Shown here piece after piece: positions 44,475-52,181 of a stretch of 64,000 nt of DNA (positions are counted from its first letter, which is position 1; each line of letters starts with the position of its first letter). The DNA is from Fluviicola sp. XM-24bin1 (GTDB taxonomy: Bacteria; Bacteroidota; Bacteroidia; Flavobacteriales_D; Crocinitomicaceae): contig QCWI01000008.1 of assembly GCA_003149635.1 (NCBI GenBank), positions 124,001 through 188,000 of the forward strand, read 5' to 3'. The position numbers and the translations under genes are program-made. Below the pieces are notes generated by a model. The model did not search any database and was not told the origin of the DNA. It saw nothing but the letters and a program-made list of their open reading frames with translations.

Positions 44475-45683
44475 GTGAGTCTATTTACGCCAGACACCAG
44501 CACGATTGCTTCGTTTGAAGACAAAGGACATTTCCTAATGGCCTGGCGACTCAGTCTGATCTTCAGTTTTGTCTTTGTTGTTCTCGGAATTTTGGTCATT
44601 CAAATCGACTGGAAATCAGCCATTGTTTATGGTATCGTGGTCGTGATCGCCTCATGCCTACTCTTGTACATGGCTAAGACCAAAAACGCTCGTCCCGTGT
44701 ATTGGGTATATGCGATTGCAGCCAGTTTAATGACGCAGTTCACCCTGAACTTCATCCTAAACACTGCACACTACACCGATTTCTTGTGGATTCTAAGCAC
44801 GATCATTTTTGCCTTCACCACGCTCGGAAAGAACGCCGGACGGGGCATATTGCTCTTCCATTGTTTAGGTATCGCGTATTACGTCACCTATGGATTCAAC
44901 GAGCATTACCAGCTTGTAGAATACCACAATTTCGAACAGAGAATTGTACTCTACGTGGAGATTCTTCTTGGACTCTTCACGATATCGTATCTGTTAAATC
45001 AATACGTTTCATTTAACAATTACACGAAAAATCAATTAAAGATTCTGAACCAAAACCTTGAGGATCAAAACGAGGCAGTTCTTTCGAAAAACAGAGAGAA
45101 TATCACCCTCGTCAAGGAGGTACACCATCGTGTAAAGAACAATCTTCAGATTATCATTAGTTTGCTTCGTATGCAGCGCTCGGAAATTGAATCAGAGGAA
45201 GCGCAAAAGCAATTCAACGTGGCGATCAACCGAATTCTAACGATGTCGATGATTCACCAGAAATTGTATCAAGAAAAAGAGCCTTCAAAGATCAATATCC
45301 GCGACTATTTGGAAGATTTAACCGCAGAATTGGTCTCACTTTCAGAAGAACGTGTTTCGGTGCGTGTCAACCTTGAAGCGGACGAGGAATATGCTGACTT
45401 GAAAATGATCGTACCGTTAGGATTATTAATCAATGAATTGGTAGCGAATTCAATGAAACATGCTTTCAAAGGCGCATCTGAAGGAACCATCAATATCCAA
45501 TTGAAGAGCGAATCGAATAAGGGATGTATCCATGTTAATTACTGGGACAGCGGTGAATGGCTTGAACCAACTAAGGAAAGCGGATTTGGGCTCGAATTGA
45601 TTGAAATTTTGACAGAGCAAATGGAAGGAAAATGCACGCGTGAAGGAAGTCGCTATTCGTTTGAAATTCCTCTGGAGCAGTAA
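44475..45683 (+). CDS. Orphan membrane sensor histidine kinase (HisKA_2 type)
   Basis: 402 residues from GTG 44475. About six membrane segments (about 20-175) form an integral sensor. A coiled segment (about 180-210) leads to the dimerisation helix LVKEVHHRVKNNLQIIISLL, with the phospho-acceptor at His217 or His218, and a GHKL ATPase with LLINELVANSMKHAF and GFGLELIEIL. This helix type is that of HisKA_2/HWE-like kinases. No response regulator lies on either side, so the partner is elsewhere. The signal is unknown. Confidence 0.9.
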   Translation: MSLFTPDTSTIASFEDKGHFLMAWRLSLIFSFVFVVLGILVIQIDWKSAIVYGIVVVIASCLLLYMAKTKNARPVYWVYAIAASLMTQFTLNFILNTAHYTDFLWILSTIIFAFTTLGKNAGRGILLFHCLGIAYYVTYGFNEHYQLVEYHNFEQRIVLYVEILLGLFTISYLLNQYVSFNNYTKNQLKILNQNLEDQNEAVLSKNRENITLVKEVHHRVKNNLQIIISLLRMQRSEIESEEAQKQFNVAINRILTMSMIHQKLYQEKEPSKINIRDYLEDLTAELVSLSEERVSVRVNLEADEEYADLKMIVPLGLLINELVANSMKHAFKGASEGTINIQLKSESNKGCIHVNYWDSGEWLEPTKESGFGLELIEILTEQMEGKCTREGSRYSFEIPLEQ

Positions 45684-45707
45684 AATTTGGAGTTATTAGA
45701 TTAATTG

Positions 45708-45775
45708 GACGTATTAGGCTTTTGGATGTATTAGGCTTTTGGACGTATTAGACTTTTGGATGTATTAGATTTCTA
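45708..45775. repeat. 17-bp tandem repeat, four copies
   Basis: Four direct copies of GGACGTATTAGGCTTTT (variants at positions 4, 12, 13 and the end) lie head to tail at 45708, 45725, 45742 and 45759, with a degenerate copy before them (from 45690). Directly after, CTAATCTGTCT occurs twice (within 45782-45812), partly complementary to the repeat unit, so the RNA could fold. It fills the gap between the kinase and the convergent permease gene. Confidence 0.85.
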
Positions 45776-45814
45776 GACACATCTAATCTGTCTTACATTT
45801 CTAATCTGTCTAAC

Positions 45815-46894
45815 TTACCTCATCGCGCGCCTGTAGAGGAAATACGCCAATCCTGCGAATAATATGTTCGGAATCCATACAGCTATGTAGGCAGGAAAAC
45901 CGAGATTCGTCGCTGCCACACTCACCACCTTCATTGCGAAGATGTACATGAAACTGATCAAGATTCCGATGGCCAAACCAATTCCGATTCCTCCCCTTCT
46001 TTTACGACTCGCCACAGCAATTCCGATGAGAACAAGAACGTATGTCGCAAATGGATTGGAAGTTCGCTGATACAACTCAATTTCATACAGTGGCACCATG
46101 GATGATCCTTTGATGCGTTCGCGTTCGATGAATTCTTTCAATTTGAAATACGGCATGGTTTCCGCGACATTTTCACGCTGTGCAATCTCCGTAATTCGGA
46201 ATTGAAAGGTGGTATCTTTTCTAAGACCATCCCGAATAATATCGTTCGTATCACCGTGAATTCTTTCGTAATAATTCCGCAGGATCCATTTGTCCGTTCC
46301 GCGAATATTCTGCGCAGATTCCGCTTTGATGAAATACTTTACTCCTTGACCCGATTCATCTTCCTGCTCCAGCACGAAGTTCATTGCTTGATCAGTCATC
46401 GCATTGTACGACTTGAAGTAAATAATCTGTCCGCCTGGATATTCCGCATGGTACTTCTCCACGAACATTTGCTCGCGGTAATACTTCTCTTCGAAATTCA
46501 AGCGCAATCGGTTCGTATTCGGAATCACAAAATGATTCAACACCAAAGAGATGATCATCAATAACGTCGCTGTGATCATATAAGGTCGAACGAATCTTCC
46601 AAAAGGCTTTCCGCTATTCAGAATCGGAATAATCTCCGTATCCCTTGCCATTTTCGCCGTAAACCAAATCACACTGATGAAAATGATCAGGAAAGAGAAC
46701 ATGTTCCCGAAATACAGAATAAAACTGATGTAGTAATCGAAAAGCACCTCTTGCCAGGTGGCATCTCGCTCCAGGAAATAAGATAGTTTTTCTGCGATAT
46801 CGAAAACAATGGACAACAGCATCACCACCCCAAAAATGAAGAAGAACGTTTGTAAAAAACGTTTGATGATATATTTATCCAGAATAGACAGCAT
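45815..46894 (-). CDS. LptF/LptG family permease
   Basis: 359 residues. Three membrane segments at the N-terminus (about 10-110, LDKYIIKRFLQTFFFIFGVV), a periplasmic beta-jellyroll part (about 125-260) and three at the C-terminus (about 275-355) give the YjgP/YjgQ architecture. The LptBFG transporter extracts LPS from the inner membrane. The sequence does not decide between LptF and LptG. It directly follows tgt (stop and start adjoining), a pairing common in Bacteroidota. Confidence 0.92.
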   Translation of the reverse strand: MLSILDKYIIKRFLQTFFFIFGVVMLLSIVFDIAEKLSYFLERDATWQEVLFDYYISFILYFGNMFSFLIIFISVIWFTAKMARDTEIIPILNSGKPFGRFVRPYMITATLLMIISLVLNHFVIPNTNRLRLNFEEKYYREQMFVEKYHAEYPGGQIIYFKSYNAMTDQAMNFVLEQEDESGQGVKYFIKAESAQNIRGTDKWILRNYYERIHGDTNDIIRDGLRKDTTFQFRITEIAQRENVAETMPYFKLKEFIERERIKGSSMVPLYEIELYQRTSNPFATYVLVLIGIAVASRKRRGGIGIGLAIGILISFMYIFAMKVVSVAATNLGFPAYIAVWIPNILFAGLAYFLYRRAMR

Positions 46895-48025
46895 CTAGAG
46901 CCTGTTACTCAATTTTGGTACCATTTGATCCTTCCAGCTTGCAAAATCTCCAGCCAAAATGTGCTTTCGGGCCTCCCTCACTAACCACAAATAGAAAGAT
47001 AAATTGTGTATCGTCGCAATTTGAATGGCTAAATTCTCCTTCGCACGAATCAAATGGCGCAAATACGCTTTACTGTAGGCCGTATCAACATATGAAGTTC
47101 CGTTCGGATCTAGCGGTGAGAAATCCTTCTCCCACTTTTTGTTTTTGATATTGATGATTCCTTCAGAGGTAAACAACATCCCGTGACGCGCATTTCTGGA
47201 AGGCATCACACAATCAAACATATCGATTCCCATAGAAATACACTCCAAAATATTTACCGGTGTCCCTACCCCCATCAAATATCTCGGTTTTTCCTTCGGA
47301 AGGATACCACAAACGTGATCCGTCATTCCGTATAATTCTTCGTCTGGTTCTCCCACCGAAAGTCCTCCAATGGCATTTCCGATAGCATCATGCGAAGCGA
47401 TGGTCTCAGCCGATTCCGTCCGTAAATCCTTGTACACACTTCCTTGAACGATTGGAAATAGTGCTTGCTCGTATCCGTATTTCGGGCCGTTCTTCTCGAA
47501 TTGATTGAAACATCTTTTCAACCAACGGTGCGTCATGTGCATGGAACTTTTCGCGTATTCGTAATCACATGGATATGGTGTACATTCATCAAAGGCCATG
47601 ATGATATCCGCTCCGATACTACGCTGAATATCGATGGCTTTTTCGGGGGTAAAGAAGTGATAGGTTCCGTCTACATGCGACTGGAATTTCACGCCTTCCT
47701 CCGTAATTTTTCGAGCACCAGACAACGAATACACTTGATATCCGCCACTATCGGTCAATATGGGCTGATCCCAATTCATGAACTTATGCAAACCTCCGGC
47801 CGGTTCCAATACCTCCAGACCGGGACGCAAGAACAAATGATAAGTGTTTCCAAGAATGATCTGCGCCTCCACCTCGCTCTTCAATTCGTGCTGATGCACA
47901 CCTTTCACGCTTCCTGCGGTTCCAACCGGCATAAAAATCGGGGTTTCGATCACGCCGTGATCTGTATGTAACTCACCGGCTCTTGCATTGGATTTGTCGT
48001 CGGTGTGAAGTAAGTCGAAGTGCAT
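46895..48025 (-). CDS. tgt: Queuine tRNA-ribosyltransferase lacking the zinc cysteines
   Basis: 376 residues from ATG 48025. The TIM-barrel enzyme shows ILTDSGGYQVYSL, MAFDECTPYP (acid/base Asp) and DCVMPSRNARHG (nucleophile Asp). It swaps guanine 34 of GUN tRNAs for the queuosine precursor. In E. coli the zinc ligands lie in DPECDCYTC; here the aligned stretch is DPNGTSYVD, so the three Cys are Gly309, Ser311 and Asp314, with only the His of TIHNL (His340) left. The catalytic core is otherwise complete, so the enzyme may fold without zinc. Confidence 0.94.
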   Translation of the reverse strand: MHFDLLHTDDKSNARAGELHTDHGVIETPIFMPVGTAGSVKGVHQHELKSEVEAQIILGNTYHLFLRPGLEVLEPAGGLHKFMNWDQPILTDSGGYQVYSLSGARKITEEGVKFQSHVDGTYHFFTPEKAIDIQRSIGADIIMAFDECTPYPCDYEYAKSSMHMTHRWLKRCFNQFEKNGPKYGYEQALFPIVQGSVYKDLRTESAETIASHDAIGNAIGGLSVGEPDEELYGMTDHVCGILPKEKPRYLMGVGTPVNILECISMGIDMFDCVMPSRNARHGMLFTSEGIINIKNKKWEKDFSPLDPNGTSYVDTAYSKAYLRHLIRAKENLAIQIATIHNLSFYLWLVREARKHILAGDFASWKDQMVPKLSNRL

Positions 48026-48049
48026 AAATTTGTTGATAATTAACCCGCG

Positions 48050-48057
48050 CAAAGATA
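48050..48057 (-). promoter_or_regulatory. TAnnTTTG -7 box for tgt-lptF/G
   Basis: On the minus strand TATCTTTG matches exactly, 24 bases before the tgt ATG at 48025. The permease gene, whose start adjoins the tgt stop, is probably on the same transcript. Confidence 0.45.
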
Positions 48058-48102
48058 AATGTATTTGAGAAAGCCCGCATCTTTGTAGCCAAAGTGATTT
48101 GA

Positions 48103-49242
48103 ATGCTCGAATTTCTGCCCGAATTTCATAATGACTGGAGCACCTATCTCTTCTTTGGATTTTGCGGGGTGGCTTTTTTGCACCTGCTTTTCATCCTGTT
48201 GATCTATGCCCGATTGGCCTTCCATCGATCTTCGAAGGAACAAATTAGCGAGCATCTTCCTCCGGTTTCTGTTATCATCGCTGCGCGCAATGAATCGGAC
48301 AATTTGTACAAGCATCTTCCCTTTATTCTCGAACAAGATTACCCGGAATTCGAGGTCATTGTGATCAACCATCAAAGTTTGGACGATTCGCAGTACGTCT
48401 TGGATGCGTTCGTACAACAATACCCAAAACTTCGTGTGATTGAGGTTGAACGAAGCAAACACTTGAAATACGGAAAGAAATTGCCCTTGACCATCGGAAT
48501 CCGCGGTGCAAAATATGAGCACTTACTATTTACCGACGCAGATTGCCAACCTGCCTCCAACAATTGGATTAGAAGCATGGCGAGTCGTTTCAGTGATAAG
48601 CATCAAATTGTACTAGGCTTCGGCCCATACCGTCGTGAAAAAGGAATGCTCAATCGTTTCATTCGTTTTGATACGGTTTGGATTGCTATGAATTATTTCT
48701 CCTTTGCCAAGGCGCGCATGCCATATATGGGTATCGGAAGAAACATGGCCTATACGAAATCGGCTTTTGAAGCTGTAAACGGATTTAAATCGCATTATTC
48801 TTTGTCTTCTGGAGATGATGATTTGTTCATTCAGGATGCCGCCAAGAAACGGAATTACACGATTAATATTGATCCTGATTCGTATTGCTATTCAGACGGC
48901 GCATCGTCATGGGGAAAGTTGTTTCGTCAGAAAGCACGACACTACACAACTACCGAAAAATATCGGGTTATTAAAAAGTGGATGTTAGGAATCTATCCAC
49001 TGACCCTGTTAATGTTTACCGCTTCCTTTGTTATTTTGTGTTTTAACCGCAATTTCCTTTGGCTCAGCCTTGCAGTGTATCTGTTTGTATTCATTTGGAA
49101 ATGGATCGTTTTAGGGAATGCCTTTAAGAAATTGCGAGCAACGAAATTTATCGCGTGGCTGCCAGTTTTAGATGTTATTTACGCTATCGTAACGCCCATT
49201 TTCTACTACACCAGCGATAAGAGCGACACAAAAAAATGGTGA
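48103..49242 (+). CDS. Family 2 glycosyltransferase, membrane-bound
   Basis: 379 residues. An N-terminal membrane helix (about 15-38) precedes a GT-A domain: PPVSVIIAARNESDNLYKHL, the metal-binding TDADC, SSGDDDLFIQDAA (acceptor/catalytic acid) and QKARHY in place of QxxRW. Two or three helices follow (about 300-365). The active site faces the cytoplasm, and the product is probably a surface polysaccharide or glycolipid (inference). It overlaps the ECF sigma gene by 7 bases. Confidence 0.9.
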   Translation: MLEFLPEFHNDWSTYLFFGFCGVAFLHLLFILLIYARLAFHRSSKEQISEHLPPVSVIIAARNESDNLYKHLPFILEQDYPEFEVIVINHQSLDDSQYVLDAFVQQYPKLRVIEVERSKHLKYGKKLPLTIGIRGAKYEHLLFTDADCQPASNNWIRSMASRFSDKHQIVLGFGPYRREKGMLNRFIRFDTVWIAMNYFSFAKARMPYMGIGRNMAYTKSAFEAVNGFKSHYSLSSGDDDLFIQDAAKKRNYTINIDPDSYCYSDGASSWGKLFRQKARHYTTTEKYRVIKKWMLGIYPLTLLMFTASFVILCFNRNFLWLSLAVYLFVFIWKWIVLGNAFKKLRATKFIAWLPVLDVIYAIVTPIFYYTSDKSDTKKW

Positions 49243-49841
49243 ACAAAGATCACTTATCGGACAAAGCGCAACAAGACCTCGTACTTGTGGAACGCGCCAT
49301 CAACGGAGATCAGTCGGCTTATGCCACACTTATGGATCGCTACCGTGAATCCATTTACTTCATGATGCTGAAAATGGTAAAGAATACCGATGATGCTGAT
49401 GATTTGACCATTGAAGCCTTTGGAAAAGCGTTCCGCAGATTGGAGCAATACTCTCCGAGCTACGCCTTTTCGACTTGGCTTTTCAAAATTGCTTCCAATA
49501 ACTGTATCGACTTCATTCGCAAGAAACGTATCAAAGTGACTTCTATGGATTCTGGAATTCAGACAGATGATGGAGAACTCATACAAATTGACGCGAAAAG
49601 CAATACGCGTGATCCTGAAGAAACGATGGAACACAAGCAAAAGGTGATTATGATGCGTGAAGTTGTCGCAAAATTGAAACCACGATACCGCATCCTTGTT
49701 GAGAAACGTTACTTCGAAGAATTGAGCTATGAAGAAATTTCTGAAGAGCTTAATCTTCCTTTGGGAACTGTGAAGGCACAATTGTTCCGCGCACGCGATT
49801 TCCTTGCGAACATGATGGAAAATACCAAAGATACCATCTGA
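49236..49841 (+). CDS. ECF (RpoE-like) sigma factor
   Basis: 201 residues. Sigma region 2 (YFMMLKMVKNTDDADDLTIE, FSTWLFKIASNNCIDFIRKK) and region 4 (YRILVEKRYFEELSYEEISE, LPLGTVKAQLFRARDFL) are intact. No anti-sigma gene is next to it, unlike most ECF factors. Its regulon is unknown. It starts inside the glycosyltransferase gene and its stop overlaps the rsmG start (TGATG). Confidence 0.93.
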   Translation: MVNKDHLSDKAQQDLVLVERAINGDQSAYATLMDRYRESIYFMMLKMVKNTDDADDLTIEAFGKAFRRLEQYSPSYAFSTWLFKIASNNCIDFIRKKRIKVTSMDSGIQTDDGELIQIDAKSNTRDPEETMEHKQKVIMMREVVAKLKPRYRILVEKRYFEELSYEEISEELNLPLGTVKAQLFRARDFLANMMENTKDTI

Positions 49842-50470
49842 TGAACGGCATCGATCTGATTCTTCATTACTTCCCTGATCTTACTCCCAAACAGCGTTCA
49901 CAATTTGAAGCTCTGGAAGACTTATACCAAGATTGGAACAGTCAAATCAATGTGATTTCGAGAAAAGACACCGATAATTTTTATGAGCGCCATGTCTTAC
50001 ATTCTTTGGCGATTGCAAAGGTGATGGAATTCAAAGACGGATCGAAGATTCTAGACATCGGAACTGGAGGTGGATTCCCGGGAATTCCGTTGGCAATTCT
50101 ATATCCTGAGTGTGATTTTTTATTGGTGGACTCCATCGGAAAGAAGATCAAAGTAGTGAACGAAGTGGCAAAAGCTTTGGAACTTGAGAATGTACGAGGA
50201 ATTCATGAACGCGCGGAGAAGATCAAGGGGCAGTTTGATTTTGTTGTAAGTCGTGCGGTAACTGCCATGCCGAAGTTTCTTAATTGGACAAAAGGAAAAT
50301 TCCTTAAGGAGGATAAAAACGATTTCAAAAACGGCATCTTGTACTTAAAAGGTGGTGATTTAACGGAAGAAATGGCTTCGGTAAAGAAAGCGGTTCAATA
50401 TTTTGAGATCCCTGATTTCTTTAAGGAAGAATTCTTCGAAACGAAGAAGGTGGTGTATGTAAGGAACTGA
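49841..50470 (+). CDS. rsmG: 16S rRNA (guanine527-N7)-methyltransferase
   Basis: 209 residues, usual length. Motifs: NVISRKDTDNFYERHVLHSL, the SAM-binding ILDIGTGGGFPGIPLAILYP and VVSRAVTAMPKF. It methylates G527 in 16S rRNA of the 30S subunit. The coupling to an ECF sigma gene (TGATG) is a conserved type of arrangement in some Bacteroidota, but I cannot confirm that here. Confidence 0.95.
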   Translation: MNGIDLILHYFPDLTPKQRSQFEALEDLYQDWNSQINVISRKDTDNFYERHVLHSLAIAKVMEFKDGSKILDIGTGGGFPGIPLAILYPECDFLLVDSIGKKIKVVNEVAKALELENVRGIHERAEKIKGQFDFVVSRAVTAMPKFLNWTKGKFLKEDKNDFKNGILYLKGGDLTEEMASVKKAVQYFEIPDFFKEEFFETKKVVYVRN

Positions 50471-50512
50471 CACTCTAACCAACCTTCATGGCATCTTTCA
50501 CGTTTTCCTGAT

Positions 50513-50947
50513 ATGAAGAGAGCTCTATTTCCAATTCTTATTTTATCCATATTATTTTTATCCTCCGGTTGCAAGAAAAATTTGCGCGACTATAGGAATA
50601 AATACTGTGGAAAATGGGTGATCACTATCGAAAGTACTAGCTACAACTGCGCAACTCAAAGCGGTGTTCCTGATGTATATAATTCAACGATTACTTACGA
50701 AAATGCTCGAGTTACTTATTATAAATCCACCGATGATACCATTCGATTCGAATACAATTCGTCCGGTTTAAACCCAAAGGCATTCGAACGTCCCCTTCAA
50801 GAAAATGGCATCATTGGCGGCTGCGGAACAGAAGGCGCTTTTACTAGCGAGGACGAATTCTATATGGAAGTCTTCGAAAATGGCATCTGCAACTCCTATT
50901 CTGCCGGAGGATATACAATTGCTCGAATAACCGGCAGACGAAAATAG
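50513..50947 (+). CDS. Lipoprotein of unknown function
   Basis: 144 residues. The signal peptide ends in a lipobox (LSSGC), giving a mature protein of about 124 residues that starts KKNLRDYRNKYCGKWVITIE. The pattern of beta strands and three further Cys (about 34, 45 and 102) suggests a lipocalin-like or small beta-barrel domain in which disulfides may form; this is inference. I do not recognise the family. It lies 42 bases after rsmG. Confidence 0.7.
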   Translation: MKRALFPILILSILFLSSGCKKNLRDYRNKYCGKWVITIESTSYNCATQSGVPDVYNSTITYENARVTYYKSTDDTIRFEYNSSGLNPKAFERPLQENGIIGGCGTEGAFTSEDEFYMEVFENGICNSYSAGGYTIARITGRRK

Positions 50948-50955
50948 ACTCTCTA

Positions 50956-51357
50956 ATGTCAAACCCCATCTTCATTGCTGGCACACCCGAACGCAAAAAG
51001 TTCCTTAAAGAACTCAATGCCATGGCAAAATATACCGGCGTTGTACTCCATGGGGAAGAATTGACCCCTGTTCGAGAAAGGCAACTTCGAAAATACTTTC
51101 ACAAGACCTTCAAAATGCTGCATCGCATTGCAGAGCAAAAAGGCCCATTGAACAACAATTCCTTTAAATATGGATACGGCGGAAAGCTATTGGTACGGAA
51201 AGTACTGCTCCAATTCGGCGTGATTGCGCCAGTTGCTGCTGAAAAACGAAACAAACATTATCAATTGCAACTCCCCATTGAGGAAATTGATCTGGAATTG
51301 GTGTCTCGGATTATTGTGGAAGTGTATTTGATTCGGAATGATATACGAGAACTTTAA
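50956..51357 (+). CDS. Conserved hypothetical cytoplasmic protein
   Basis: 133 residues, no signal peptide or membrane segment. The N-terminal two thirds are basic and helical (RKKFLKELNAMAKYTGVVLH, RERQLRKYFHKTFKMLHRIA), with a glycine turn FKYGYGGKLLVRK; the end is acidic (IEEIDLELVSRIIVEVYLIR). Base composition and position, 8 bases after the lipoprotein gene and before a terminator, support expression. Nucleic-acid binding is possible, but no motif proves it. Confidence 0.6.
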   Translation: MSNPIFIAGTPERKKFLKELNAMAKYTGVVLHGEELTPVRERQLRKYFHKTFKMLHRIAEQKGPLNNNSFKYGYGGKLLVRKVLLQFGVIAPVAAEKRNKHYQLQLPIEEIDLELVSRIIVEVYLIRNDIREL

Positions 51358-51365
51358 CACAAAAA

Positions 51366-51389
51366 AAAATAGCCCTTACGAGCTATTTT
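51366..51389. terminator. Bidirectional terminator
   Basis: AAAATAGC and GCTATTTT pair perfectly around an eight-base loop (CCCTTACGA). An A tract before and T tract after the stem allow it to serve the plus-strand gene ending at 51357 and the minus-strand gene ending at 51424. Confidence 0.8.
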
Positions 51390-51423
51390 CAGAATTAAAG
51401 AAATTTATACTTGGAGTTTTGAC

Positions 51424-51963
51424 CTAGTCCAGTTTGTACTTACGGAAGAATGCGTCCCAATCCCAAATGAAGTTTTCAATAACTTCATCCATACGCTTCA
51501 AGAAAAGCGGATTTGGTGCTTGCATTCGTTTAAAATATTCATCTTGATGATTATACAGCGTGTATTTATCAAAGATGGTTTTCGACATAGCGTAAATCAT
51601 ATTCTTCGAAGGATGATTCAGTCGCCACATTAAATTCTTGTAATCCTTAATCAACTGCTTGAATTCTCCCAATTCCATTTCGTAGATGCGCGCCAGCTTC
51701 TCATAAATGAGCGTTTCAACACGATTCGCTTGCTCAGGTTCAAAGGCACTCTCTAAAAAGGACAGATTACCAATAACGACTACAAGTGAGAATTCATAAC
51801 TCTGATTGGAAGCAATATTCGGAGAAGTAACGAACGCAGGATCGTCATTGATAAACTCAGCGATTACTGGAAAACCGTCATCAATAGTCTTGAACAGACC
51901 GTTAATAAACACGTTAGCTAGTTTATCGTCAGATACTTTTTTTCTAAGAATCGTTCCGAACAT
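51424..51963 (-). CDS. Hypothetical cytoplasmic protein
   Basis: 179 residues, soluble, no signal. It appears largely alpha-helical, with a beta region near 50-68 (SYEFSLVVVIGNLSFLES) and an aromatic-rich C-terminus (FIWDWDAFFRKYKLD). I do not recognise the family. It is transcribed away from the possible origin region at 52021-52064 and has its own terminator. Confidence 0.65.
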   Translation of the reverse strand: MFGTILRKKVSDDKLANVFINGLFKTIDDGFPVIAEFINDDPAFVTSPNIASNQSYEFSLVVVIGNLSFLESAFEPEQANRVETLIYEKLARIYEMELGEFKQLIKDYKNLMWRLNHPSKNMIYAMSKTIFDKYTLYNHQDEYFKRMQAPNPLFLKRMDEVIENFIWDWDAFFRKYKLD

Positions 51964-52020
51964 TGATTGAGGTTGAATTATACATACAAATTTAACGAAG
52001 GCTTAACCTTGTAATTAAGG

Positions 52021-52064
52021 TGTGAAAAATACGTTATCCACATTTTTTTCAACAGTTTTCCACA
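52021..52064. other. Cluster of three DnaA-box matches (possible oriC or regulatory site)
   Basis: Three nine-base matches to TTWTNCACA occur within 44 bases: TGTGAAAAA (52021-52029, minus orientation TTTTTCACA), TTATCCACA (52034-52042, the perfect consensus) and TTTTCCACA (52056-52064). To the left (51964-52020) the DNA is AT-rich. The gap between divergent genes (51964-52181, 218 bases) holds no gene. This is the arrangement of a small bacterial origin, but dnaA is not nearby and gene orientation does not switch clearly here. Confidence 0.45.
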
Positions 52065-52181
52065 TTCCCCTTCAAAACGGGATTGGAACCATTCATCTTT
52101 CAATCTGTCAGATTCATTCATTTTCGTGAACAAATACCCGGGTAAGTTGTACCTTTACAAAGAAATCTCAATTAGTACTGC

